NCBI GenBank assembly: GCA_964563165.1 | Contig: CAZLWA010000056.1 | Coordinates: 62,001 to 126,000 of the forward strand | Length of the DNA stretch: 64,000 nucleotides | Source of the DNA: CAZLWA01 sp964563165 | Lineage (GTDB): Bacteria; CLD3; SB21 | Direction of reading: 5' to 3' | Shown here: piece by piece, positions 15,750 through 23,929 of the stretch | Numbering within the stretch: the first letter of the stretch is position 1 | Layout of the letters: every line of letters begins with the position of its first letter | Notes under the pieces: model-generated | Database searches by the model: none | What the model was told of the DNA's origin: nothing | What the model saw: only the letters and a program-made list of their open reading frames with translations | Program-made: the position numbers and the translations under genes

Positions 15750-15816
15750 CAAAGAAGAACCGTGAGTTCTGCGCCGGTGGCGCATCCGCCTTTGGCGGAG
15801 AATCTCACCCTCTCCG
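15750..15816 (+). repeat. Extra tRNA-Ser T arm with a 30-base double hairpin
   Basis: After the interrupted tRNA-Ser, CCGTGAGTTC and GAATCTCACCCTCTCC recur, split right after TTC by a 30-base insert (15770-15799) made of two perfect 15-base hairpins, TGCGCC-GGT-GGCGCA and TCCGCC-TTT-GGCGGA. This is the largest and best-preserved insert. From 15817 to the selenoprotein gene nothing else is seen. Confidence 0.85.
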
Positions 15817-15886
15817 CATATAGGCAAGATCGATTTGTAAATGTCATTTTGTTATCTTGATTAGATCATTTAACCTGGAGTTACTC

Positions 15887-16114
15887 ATGAAAATCACCAT
15901 TGAATATTGCGTAGTCTGAAATTATTTGCCGAGAGCCGCCAGTTTGGCGGACGAGCTAAAGAATCACTTTCATGCAGACGTGCAACTGATCAAATCCAAG
16001 GGCGGCGTGTTTGAAGTTATGCTGGACGGCAAACTCGTATTCTCCAAGAAACAGCTGGGCCGGCATGCGAATCCCGGTGAAGTTCTCGGATTGATCAAAG
16101 CTGTACCCAAGTAA
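15887..16114 (+). CDS. SelW/SelT/SelH-family (Rdx) selenoprotein with in-frame TGA
   Basis: Reading from ATG15887 (CTGGAG upstream) gives 75 residues if TGA at 15917-15919 is read as selenocysteine: MKITIEYCVVU then NYLPRAASLADELKNHF and onward to TAA at 16112. The CxxU redox motif, the N-terminal beta strand, and the FEVMLDGKLVFSKKQLGRH block match the thioredoxin-like SelW/Rdx family, whose bacterial Cys versions have CxxC at this place. The similarity runs without a break across the TGA, and a GC-rich stem-loop lies 16 bases after it. A Cys-to-stop mutation is the alternative. Role: presumed thiol redox protein; partners unknown. The selABCD genes are not in the window. Confidence 0.82.
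15932..15955 (+). promoter_or_regulatory. Candidate bacterial SECIS stem-loop
   Basis: CCGCC (15936-15940) and GGCGG (15946-15950) form a five-pair stem with loop AGTTT. The loop is 21-25 bases after the TGA, inside the distance range known for bacterial SECIS elements, and contains a G-T (GU) pair of bases as required for SelB binding. The lower stem beyond five pairs is weak, so the fold needs checking. Confidence 0.55.
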
Positions 16115-16180
16115 GAAAAGACGCGTCATTCAGTTTTTGTCCACCGTAACTTACCTCCTAAGAATGGAATTTATTCTCGC

Positions 16181-16209
16181 TTGACATTCCGTAAGCTTTA
16201 AATTATATT
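16181..16209 (+). promoter_or_regulatory. Sigma70-type promoter for the outer-membrane protein gene
   Basis: TTGACA (16181-16186), 17-base spacer, TATATT (16204-16209). The leader to ATG16298 is about 80 bases, and an AGGAGGT ribosome-binding site precedes the start codon. Confidence 0.78.
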
Positions 16210-16297
16210 GAGTCAGGATTTCTCTCATCTCTATCACTTCAAATCGTTTACATCCGTAAAAATCGTCTTATATATTTTCAAAAAATAGGAGGTCAGT

Positions 16298-18991
16298 ATG
16301 TGTCGGGTCAGGAACTTAACAGGCAAAATTATTGTTTTGACGCTCGTGATGTTGTTACTGGGCGTTATTCAAAAAGTCGAAGCAGGCAGCGGCCATTCGA
16401 ACGGGACGATCATTCACACGCCGATCAAACATGTTCCGGAAGGCGAGCCGATTGTCATTGAAACGGAATTCATGGGTTCCATTACCAGAGCCTCTGTCTA
16501 TTTCCGGCTGCCGGGCGAACCTGCGTTTATGGAAACGCAGATGACACAGAAAATGAACGGAAAATATTCGGCACGTTTGCAAGTGAAGCCGTTGAAAAAA
16601 GGCGATGTGGTTGAATATTACATTACGGCAGAAACCGGCGATGGCAATGTGATCACATACCCCGAGAATTATGCTGAAATCAGGCCGCTGGAAGTAGTCG
16701 TCTCCGAAAGGTCTGTCGTACAAGAAACCGGGATTGAAGCCAATGTCCTTTCCCCGGAATCCGGGACCAAGGTCAATCAAAAAGATTTCTTGCTGGCCAT
16801 TTCGTTATTTTCGGACAATCCGGTTGAGGTTAAGAACCTGAAAGTGGTTTTGGACGGAGACAATGATGTGACCAAGAAATCCGACGTCACTGCGGAGTTG
16901 ATCACGTATTCGAGCAAAGACCTGAAAAAAGGTCTGCATACGGCGCGCTTGTGGTACACGCTGGCAAGCGGCGATAAGGTCACGCTGGCTGAATTAGGTT
17001 TTGAGATCGCTTCCGAAGGCGGAGAAGATATTTTATCCGGCAAAGGATTTACGCAGGCGACCGGGGCCGGAAAGCAAGCCGGGCCGACGCAGGCAAGCTT
17101 TAACGAAGACGGTCAATTTACCGCGAATTTCCGAACAGAATACAAAAGCCAAAGCAATCTGGGAACGAAGACCAACTACGGCCGTGTCGGGGCTGATTTG
17201 GGCTACGAGAAAAAATGGTTTCAATTGGGAGCGACGTTTGACTTTGATTCGGAGGATGATTTTCATAAGAATCAGCCGTTGAACCGTTATTTGATCACGG
17301 GCAATTTTGATAATCTTCTTATCGTTAATTACGGCGATACCTACCCGACGTTCAGCCCCGTCACGCTTTACGGAACGCGCGTGCGCGGAATAAGCACCGG
17401 GATCTATTTGGGGATATTCAATTTAGAATTTGTCAGCGGCGAGCTCAACCGGAAAGTGATCAGCAAAGAGGATCAATCGAATTTGAATTTGCTAAAAGGG
17501 ATCCTGGGTTCAGCTACAGCCACGGATAGCTCGCTGACAGTTCTCAATGCCATCACTCGTGCATCCGATTCAATAAACGCAGGGCGTGCGTTTACGGGAA
17601 CTTTCAAACGCCAACTGACCGGCGGACGATTCAGCATCGGCCCGCAGGCATTTCAAATCGGTATCAGCGCGGCACACACGAAAGATGATGAGGGTTCACT
17701 ATATAATAAGAATGGCCTCGTCGGACAGCTCGGCTTTCAAGGCGTCAGGCCTCAGGAGAACATGGTCGCCGGCGTGGATTTCAAAACGAGCTTATTTGCG
17801 AAACGATTCAACCTGGACGCCAGCATTGCAACCAGCTTAAGCAATACGGATATCTCAGGCGGCTCGCTTGACGAAGCGGATTTCACGGCTGTCGGATTTA
17901 CTCTCAAGCAAAATAAGATCGACTTGTTAAGTAAATTTATGACCATCAATGCCAATCTGACGCCGATCACTTCGAAACTGGACAAAAACCTATTTGCTTA
18001 TACCGCCGGGGGCTCATTGAATGCGTTTGAACAGAATTTGACCGTGCGCTATCGTTCTAACGGCGGGTATTTCCAGTCTTTCGCTGCCTCGACTCAGCGT
18101 GATATTCAGACATTCGAAATTGCCGATCGCGTTCGCTTGATGCAGAATCGTGTTTTCTTGACCGGAATGTTCAGCACGTCGAAAAACAATCTGTCCAAAA
18201 CCAACACTAACACGCTGGACTCAAAAACAATCGGATTCAATGCCTCATTATTCTTACCGAAATTGCCTACCTTGACCGTGGGTTTCACGACGGTTAACCG
18301 GGACAACAATTTTGATTACTTCGGCGGGCTGCTCGTGGATTCGAACAAGCAAATTGCCGGCAATGCCAGACCGGAAGCTAATACCACGAATATTATCTCT
18401 GTCGGCACTACGTATGGGTTTAATGCGATGAGCTTCAGGAATAATGCTTCGCTGACTTTTTCGAACAGCAAGAAAACAGATGATTCAAAACCCATTAATG
18501 CCTTAACCCAACCTCTGCTGACAAACGCAAGTTACTATACGCCTTTGGGTGCTGCGTCTATTAATACGTTCGGACTTTCTCTGACAAGCGAGTGGAGAAT
18601 TCCTCTGCGTACGGCAGTGAATTTCAGCACCAGCACCGGAAAGACGCTCGGATTGGACACCTTGTCAGTTAAGCAAACTTTAAAATCCACCGTATCGACG
18701 TTCGGAGCATCGGGCGATTATCAGTTACTCAATAAAAAGGAACTGAAAATGAACGTGTACGGCGGCATATCTTTTTCAACGGTCGACATTCCCAATACCA
18801 ACAAAGCCAGCTTGAAAACGATCAATCTGGGAGAGCGAATGAATTTCTTCAAAAAACACTCGCTCACACTCAATATGAATCTCACGTCCGGCCTCAAGAT
18901 TCCCGTGTTTTCTACAACTACCGGCCTGCAGACAGGCACTAAAGATGTTACTAACACGGTTGTTACAGCTCGTTATGAATTTATGTTCTAA
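16298..18991 (+). CDS. Candidate outer-membrane beta-barrel protein with N-terminal Ig-like region
   Basis: An 897-residue exported protein. A signal peptide is clear (hydrophobic run at about residues 11-24, cleavage likely near VEAG). Residues about 35-250 look like one or two beta-sandwich domains (PIVIETEFMGSITRASVYFR; SPESGTKVNQKDFLLAISLF). From about 270 to the end there are alternating amphipathic strands rich in Asn/Thr/Ser with aromatic ends, finishing in ARYEFMF; a C-terminal Phe is typical for barrels inserted by BamA. No known family was recognised. It has its own strong promoter and ribosome-binding site and a terminator, so it is monocistronic and probably well expressed. Confidence 0.8.
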   Translation: MCRVRNLTGKIIVLTLVMLLLGVIQKVEAGSGHSNGTIIHTPIKHVPEGEPIVIETEFMGSITRASVYFRLPGEPAFMETQMTQKMNGKYSARLQVKPLKKGDVVEYYITAETGDGNVITYPENYAEIRPLEVVVSERSVVQETGIEANVLSPESGTKVNQKDFLLAISLFSDNPVEVKNLKVVLDGDNDVTKKSDVTAELITYSSKDLKKGLHTARLWYTLASGDKVTLAELGFEIASEGGEDILSGKGFTQATGAGKQAGPTQASFNEDGQFTANFRTEYKSQSNLGTKTNYGRVGADLGYEKKWFQLGATFDFDSEDDFHKNQPLNRYLITGNFDNLLIVNYGDTYPTFSPVTLYGTRVRGISTGIYLGIFNLEFVSGELNRKVISKEDQSNLNLLKGILGSATATDSSLTVLNAITRASDSINAGRAFTGTFKRQLTGGRFSIGPQAFQIGISAAHTKDDEGSLYNKNGLVGQLGFQGVRPQENMVAGVDFKTSLFAKRFNLDASIATSLSNTDISGGSLDEADFTAVGFTLKQNKIDLLSKFMTINANLTPITSKLDKNLFAYTAGGSLNAFEQNLTVRYRSNGGYFQSFAASTQRDIQTFEIADRVRLMQNRVFLTGMFSTSKNNLSKTNTNTLDSKTIGFNASLFLPKLPTLTVGFTTVNRDNNFDYFGGLLVDSNKQIAGNARPEANTTNIISVGTTYGFNAMSFRNNASLTFSNSKKTDDSKPINALTQPLLTNASYYTPLGAASINTFGLSLTSEWRIPLRTAVNFSTSTGKTLGLDTLSVKQTLKSTVSTFGASGDYQLLNKKELKMNVYGGISFSTVDIPNTNKASLKTINLGERMNFFKKHSLTLNMNLTSGLKIPVFSTTTGLQTGTKDVTNTVVTARYEFMF

Positions 18992-19013
18992 ACTTTTTTT
19001 GCGCATTCAATTA

Positions 19014-19055
19014 AACCTAATCCCGGACGTCGTTCGGGATTAGGTTTTTATTTTA
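19014..19055 (+). terminator. Rho-independent terminator after the outer-membrane protein gene
   Basis: A perfect 13-pair stem, AAACCTAATCCCG (19014-19026) with CGGGATTAGGTTT (19036-19048), is followed by a T-rich tract. Confidence 0.92.
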
Positions 19056-19108
19056 TTCGGTACCAATCCAGGCAACCCATTTTCTATTAAACGCACGAGG
19101 CATTGACT

Positions 19109-21502
19109 ATGGCAAAAGGAGATTTTTTCAGAGGGCTCAAACAGAATAAATGGGCATTCTTATGCTTGCTTATCGCTCTGCTCGTTTTCGTTCCCAACCT
19201 GGTTTTGAAATTACTTCCCGATCTCAGCACGTCGCTGGTGTCGTTTTATCTGCTTAATATAGGTCTTACATTTGCCTCGCTGCTGGCGGCGGTTCTGGGC
19301 ATTTATTTTGCCGGATTCCAAAGTAAGACTTTGGCAAGCGTTTTTATCACGCTGCTTGCCGTTTGGATGGGAAGCTTTTTGGTCAACGTCAAAGCAATTG
19401 AAAGTCTGGAACTAAAGACGCTTGATCAGCGGTTCAATTTTCGTTATCAATATGTGGATGAAGAGAAAAAAATTAAGACGGAAGAAACGCCCATCGTTAT
19501 TGTCGCGATGAACGACCAGTCGGCAACGTCATTCAAAGACCGATATCCATGGACGAGATCGTATTACGCTCATTTTATTCGCAACATGAAACGTGCCGGT
19601 GCAAGAGTCGTCGGCATAGACGCCGTGCTCGACGCGCCCGATTATTCCGGACCTGAACATGATGATGATCTGGCCGCCGCTATCAAAGAATGCGGAAATG
19701 TCGTGCTGGCGGGAAAAGTCGGGAAAATAGAAACGGGAGGCGGAAGAGCCCAGTACGAGTCGACGGTTCCGCCTCTGGATAAATTCTTGGATAGCGGCGG
19801 TAAATGGGGGTTTGTCGGCGTTACCAATGATGCGGACGGATTCTGGCGGCAATACTTGTTGTCGGAAAAGATCGGTTCCGAAGAATCACAGCGAACGTAT
19901 TATTCTTTTGCGATAGAGATCCTCAGAATGTACTATAATATTCCGGACAGCGTGAAATTTGAAGAAAATGATAATTTCTTTTTCTTTGGCGACAACATTC
20001 TTAAAAAATATAAGAATTTCTCGTTTTTAATCAATTTTCAGGGACCGGTCAATACTTTTCCTTATAAATCCTGGGATAATACGCTGGATGATTCCTCGTT
20101 TGACCTTAAGCCCGAATACGATCTGGATGCGTTTGACAGTCCGGGAGACCCGGAGTTAGGAATTCCCGCCGGATTACTGCAGTCGGGATTTTTCAACGGA
20201 AAAATTGTCCTGCTCGGCTCAACGATGGAGGAATTGCACGATGATTTTGCCGTACCCCTCAGCGAATCGCGCAATCTCGAAGGACAAAAACTCGAGACGC
20301 GAATGCCCGGAGTGGAGATCCACGCGAATGCGATCCATACCATTATCGTGGACAATTATATTACGGTTCAAGCGGACTGGATTCGCGTGATCATCGTGAC
20401 GATCGCCTCATTTTTTGTTTTCTTACTGGTCAGCCGCCTGCAGAAACCGCTGTTAGCATTGCCTCTCTTTATTCTTATTGTCGCCGCGATCATTGCATTG
20501 GCTTTTTATCTGTTCGTTTCACAGCGCATTCACATGCAAATGGTGACGCCGCTCCTGGCGGTCGGGTTTGCCTACGTGGGTAATACGCTCTTTCAATACC
20601 TCGGCGAGCGCAAGGAAAAAGCGACGATCCGGAACGCGTTTGGACGGTATTTGCCGGAGAAGGTCGTGGAACAACTGATACTCAATCCGGGGCTCCTGAA
20701 GCTTGGCGGCGAAATACGTTTCTTGAGCATATTATTTTCTGACGTGGCCGGTTTCACTACGATCAGCGAAAAATTGACGCCGACCGAGCTCGTTCATCTT
20801 CTAAATGAATATTTGACGGCCATGACGGACATTATCATGAAATATGACGGCATCATTGACAAATACGAAGGCGATGCCATCATGGCCGAATTTGGCGCGC
20901 CGCTGGCCGACGACCAGCATGCACAAAAAGCCTGTTACGCGGCGCTTGAAATGCAGGAAAAGCTCGTGGAAATGCGGATGAAATTGAAAAAAGAAGGCCG
21001 GCCGGAACTTAGAGCGCGCGCGGGAGTCAACAGCGGCCAGGTGGTTTTGGGAAACATGGGCTCGCAGAGCGTTTTCGATTACACCGTGATGGGCGATAAC
21101 GTCAACCTGGCTTCGCGTCTCGAAGGCGCTAATAAGGAATACGGAAGTTATATCATGATCAGCGAGTGGACTCAGGAATTGGTGAAGAATGAGGTCATCA
21201 CGCGGGAATTGGACCTGATTCGCGTCAAGGGAAAAGAAAAAGGCGTGAAGGTATTTGAAGTTCTTGCGCGCGTCTCGACGGGCATTCCCAATTCGACGAA
21301 AAAAGCGCTGGAAGCCTATAATCAAGGATTGTTGGCCTATCGCCAGCAGCGGTGGGATGAAGCCATCGTGTATTTCAAAGCGGCGCTTCATGCAAAACCG
21401 GAAGACGGGCCGTCACAGACGTACTTGGAACGCAGCGAGGAATTTAAGAAGAATCCGCCGCCCGAAAACTGGGACGGCATATTCACAATGACCTCGAAAT
21501 AG
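19109..21502 (+). CDS. Adenylate/guanylate cyclase with CHASE2 sensor domain
   Basis: ATG19109 is chosen over a TTG six bases upstream because GAGG at 19097-19100 is well spaced for it; the product is 797 aa. Order: N-terminal membrane helices (about 15-110), extracytoplasmic CHASE2 domain (about 120-410), three membrane helices (about 425-500), class III cyclase domain (about 535-715), and a TPR-like tail. Both metal-binding Asp residues are present (FSDVAGFTT and YEGDAIMAEFGAP), as is FDYTVMGDNVNLASRLE. It probably makes cAMP in response to an envelope signal. The residue pattern suits adenylate cyclase, but substrate choice is not certain from sequence. Confidence 0.92.
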   Translation: MAKGDFFRGLKQNKWAFLCLLIALLVFVPNLVLKLLPDLSTSLVSFYLLNIGLTFASLLAAVLGIYFAGFQSKTLASVFITLLAVWMGSFLVNVKAIESLELKTLDQRFNFRYQYVDEEKKIKTEETPIVIVAMNDQSATSFKDRYPWTRSYYAHFIRNMKRAGARVVGIDAVLDAPDYSGPEHDDDLAAAIKECGNVVLAGKVGKIETGGGRAQYESTVPPLDKFLDSGGKWGFVGVTNDADGFWRQYLLSEKIGSEESQRTYYSFAIEILRMYYNIPDSVKFEENDNFFFFGDNILKKYKNFSFLINFQGPVNTFPYKSWDNTLDDSSFDLKPEYDLDAFDSPGDPELGIPAGLLQSGFFNGKIVLLGSTMEELHDDFAVPLSESRNLEGQKLETRMPGVEIHANAIHTIIVDNYITVQADWIRVIIVTIASFFVFLLVSRLQKPLLALPLFILIVAAIIALAFYLFVSQRIHMQMVTPLLAVGFAYVGNTLFQYLGERKEKATIRNAFGRYLPEKVVEQLILNPGLLKLGGEIRFLSILFSDVAGFTTISEKLTPTELVHLLNEYLTAMTDIIMKYDGIIDKYEGDAIMAEFGAPLADDQHAQKACYAALEMQEKLVEMRMKLKKEGRPELRARAGVNSGQVVLGNMGSQSVFDYTVMGDNVNLASRLEGANKEYGSYIMISEWTQELVKNEVITRELDLIRVKGKEKGVKVFEVLARVSTGIPNSTKKALEAYNQGLLAYRQQRWDEAIVYFKAALHAKPEDGPSQTYLERSEEFKKNPPPENWDGIFTMTSK

Positions 21503-21528
21503 ATCCGTAAACAAATAATTGCCATGAG

Positions 21529-21570
21529 GACGCAAAGGCGCGAAGGATGAAATCTTCGTGTCTTTGGGAC
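21529..21570 (+). repeat. Imperfect inverted repeat
   Basis: GACGCAAAGGCGCGAAG (21529-21545) and CTTCGTGTCTTTGGGAC (21554-21570) are complementary at 13 of 17 positions. It has the look of a dispersed intergenic repeat; no second copy is in this window. Confidence 0.5.
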
Positions 21571-21589
21571 TTTGTGGCAAAGTTTTTTT
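21569..21589 (+). terminator. Weak Rho-independent terminator after the cyclase gene
   Basis: ACTTTG-TGG-CAAAGT followed by a run of T. The stem is short and A+T-rich, so efficiency is uncertain. Confidence 0.5.
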
Positions 21590-21603
21590 GAGACAAATTT
21601 AAT

Positions 21604-21632
21604 TTGATTTTGTACGGGATAAAAATTATATT
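21604..21632 (+). promoter_or_regulatory. Sigma70-type promoter for gap-pgk-tpiA-secG
   Basis: TTGATT (21604-21609), 17-base spacer, TATATT (21627-21632). AAGGAGA just before ATG21665 is the ribosome-binding site, so the leader is short (about 25 bases). Confidence 0.72.
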
Positions 21633-21664
21633 CGGGCGCGGGTGGGAAAATAAAGGAGAAAATC

Positions 21665-22723
21665 ATGCCTATTAAGGTGGGAATCAACGGCTTTGGGCGC
21701 ATCGGGCGCCTGGTATTCAATGCGATCGTGGACCGAGGACTGCTGGGAAAACAGATCGACGTTGTGGCCGTAGTGGACGTGAGTACGGACGCAAAATATT
21801 TTGCTTATCAATTGAAATACGATTCCGTTCATGGAAGATTCGGCGGCGCTCTGACCACCGAGAAGAGTCAGCCGGATGCGCAGGAAAACGATGTCCTCGT
21901 GGTCAACGGGCACAAAATCAAGTGCATTGCGGCAACGAAAGACCCTTCTCAGCTTCCGTGGAAGGCTTTGGGCGTGGATTACGTGATTGAATCTACGGGC
22001 TTATTTACCGACTCCGAAAAAGCCAAAGGCCATCTTGCCGCGGGCGCACAGAAAGTCATGATAACCGCGCCGGGCAAAGGCGAAGTGAAGACCATTGTAA
22101 TGGGAGTGAACGACCATGAGTATGATGCATCGAAACATCATATTATCTCGAATGCATCCTGTACCACCAATTGCCTTGCCCCGATCGTTCATGTACTGAT
22201 CAAGGAGGGGATCGGCGTCGAAACCGGATTGATGACAACGATCCACTCGTACACGGCCACGCAAAAGACCGTGGACGGACCGTCCAAGAAAGACTGGCGC
22301 GGCGGCAGAGCTGCGGCGATCAATATCATTCCTTCCACGACCGGTGCGGCGAAAGCGGTCGGCGAAGCGATTCCTGCGGTGAAGGGCAAAATGACCGGCA
22401 TGTCGTTTCGCGTACCGACGCCGAACGTGTCGATCATCGATCTTACGTTTCGTTCGGTTAAAGATACGTCGATTGAAGAAATTGACGGACTGCTCAAAAA
22501 AGCCTCGGAGAGCTACTTAAAGGGGATCCTCGGCTACTGCAATGAAGAGGTGGTGTCGTCGGATTTCATTCATGACGACCGCTCGTCGATTTATGATTCG
22601 TTAGCCACCGTGCAGAACAATCTGAAAGGTGAAAAACGGTTTTTCAAAATAATCTCGTGGTACGACAACGAATGGGGCTACTCCGTTCGCTGCGTCGACC
22701 TGCTCTTAAAAATGGCCGTATAA
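21665..22723 (+). CDS. gap: Glyceraldehyde-3-phosphate dehydrogenase, type I
   Basis: Oxidises glyceraldehyde 3-phosphate to 1,3-bisphosphoglycerate with NAD. The N-terminal Rossmann motif GINGFGRIGR (7-16), catalytic Cys near residue 166 in SNASCTTNCLAP, and the active-site His region MTTIHSYTATQ are present. The 352-residue length is slightly above the usual 330-340, from a somewhat longer N-terminal half. First gene of a glycolytic operon; pgk starts 6 bases after its stop. Confidence 0.97.
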   Translation: MPIKVGINGFGRIGRLVFNAIVDRGLLGKQIDVVAVVDVSTDAKYFAYQLKYDSVHGRFGGALTTEKSQPDAQENDVLVVNGHKIKCIAATKDPSQLPWKALGVDYVIESTGLFTDSEKAKGHLAAGAQKVMITAPGKGEVKTIVMGVNDHEYDASKHHIISNASCTTNCLAPIVHVLIKEGIGVETGLMTTIHSYTATQKTVDGPSKKDWRGGRAAAINIIPSTTGAAKAVGEAIPAVKGKMTGMSFRVPTPNVSIIDLTFRSVKDTSIEEIDGLLKKASESYLKGILGYCNEEVVSSDFIHDDRSSIYDSLATVQNNLKGEKRFFKIISWYDNEWGYSVRCVDLLLKMAV

Positions 22724-22729
22724 ATTGAG

Positions 22730-23929
22730 ATGAAAAAACTGACCGTCGATCAGCTGGACCTCAAGGGAAAACGCGTACTGTTGCGCGTGGATTTTAATGT
22801 TCCGCTGGATGAGCATTTGAAGATCACGGATGATACGCGCATGCGTGAATCCCTGCCGACCATCAGAAAAATTATTTCCGGCGGCGGGCGCGCAATTATC
22901 ATTAGCCACTGGGGAAGGCCCAAAGGAAAGAAGGACGCTTCGATGTCCCTAAAGCCTTGCGCCGCAAGGCTTAGCGAGTTACTTGGAGAGCCGGTGCGCA
23001 TGGCGGACGATTGCATCGGCACGACGGTCGAAAACCAGGTGACCGCGTTAAGAGACGGGGAGGCGTTGCTCTTGGAAAATTTACGTTTTTACAAAGAAGA
23101 GGAAGCCAACGATGATGCTTTCTCGGGGCAGTTGGCAAGATTGGGTGACGTTTACGTCAACGATGCTTTTGGTAGCGCGCACCGGGCGCATGCATCTACC
23201 GCCGGTGTGACCAAGTATTTCAAGCAGAATGCCGCCGGATATTTGATGGAAAAAGAAATTAACTATCTTGGCAGCGCCTTGGCGAACCCGGAGCATCCAT
23301 TCGTCGCCATTATTGGCGGAGCTAAGGTTTCCGGGAAAATTGATGTGATTGAAAATCTGATGAAAAAAGTAGACACGATTCTCATCGGCGGCGGCATGGC
23401 TTTTACGTTTGCCAAAGTCATGGGATATGAAATCGGGTCGTCTTTGTTTGAAAGCGGGAAAGCCGACCTGGCGAAGTCGATTATTGAAAAAGCCAAGACC
23501 GGAAAAACAAAAATTATTTTCCCATCCGACGCCGTGATCGCCAAAGAATTCAAGAATGAATCCGAGCATAAGGTTGTTTCGATGGATGCCATGCCGTCCG
23601 GATGGATGGGAGTTGATATAGGTCCCGCCACAATTGAGAATTTCAAACACGTGATTCGCGCCGCGCGAACGATTGTTTGGAACGGGCCTATGGGTGTTTT
23701 TGAGATGCCGGAGTTTGCCAAGGGCACACGGGCCATTGCCGAATCGCTGGCCGAGGCGACCAAGCACGGCGCCCTCACCGTTGTAGGCGGCGGTGATTCC
23801 GCCGCGGCACTGATGGAGATGGGATTGGAAAGACAAGTGACGCATGTCTCCACGGGGGGCGGCGCATCGTTGGAATTTCTTGAAGGAAAAAGTTTGCCTG
23901 GTCTCGAGGCCCTAACCAATGCAGGATAA
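22730..23929 (+). CDS. pgk: Phosphoglycerate kinase
   Basis: Transfers phosphate from 1,3-bisphosphoglycerate to ADP. The 399-residue length is standard. Visible: LLRVDFNVPLD at the N-terminus, the substrate Arg region SHWGRPKG, VLMNDAFG-like VYVNDAFGSAHRAHAS, the hinge motif GGAKVSGKI and the nucleotide loop VVGGGDSAAAL. It lies between gap (6 bases upstream) and tpiA (11-base overlap), so the three are translated from one message. Confidence 0.98.
   Translation: MKKLTVDQLDLKGKRVLLRVDFNVPLDEHLKITDDTRMRESLPTIRKIISGGGRAIIISHWGRPKGKKDASMSLKPCAARLSELLGEPVRMADDCIGTTVENQVTALRDGEALLLENLRFYKEEEANDDAFSGQLARLGDVYVNDAFGSAHRAHASTAGVTKYFKQNAAGYLMEKEINYLGSALANPEHPFVAIIGGAKVSGKIDVIENLMKKVDTILIGGGMAFTFAKVMGYEIGSSLFESGKADLAKSIIEKAKTGKTKIIFPSDAVIAKEFKNESEHKVVSMDAMPSGWMGVDIGPATIENFKHVIRAARTIVWNGPMGVFEMPEFAKGTRAIAESLAEATKHGALTVVGGGDSAAALMEMGLERQVTHVSTGGGASLEFLEGKSLPGLEALTNAG

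Noticed and set aside
15129..15816. CRISPR array
   Set aside because: Repeated pieces are tRNA-Ser segments of varying length, not evenly spaced direct repeats with unique spacers, and no cas genes are near.
15587..15847. Minus-strand open frame of 86 codons over the interrupted tRNA-Ser
   Set aside because: Same reason: the antisense of tRNA and hairpin repeats.
23081..23919. Two long minus-strand frames opposite pgk
   Set aside because: pgk has every family motif in the sense frame; the antisense frames have none.
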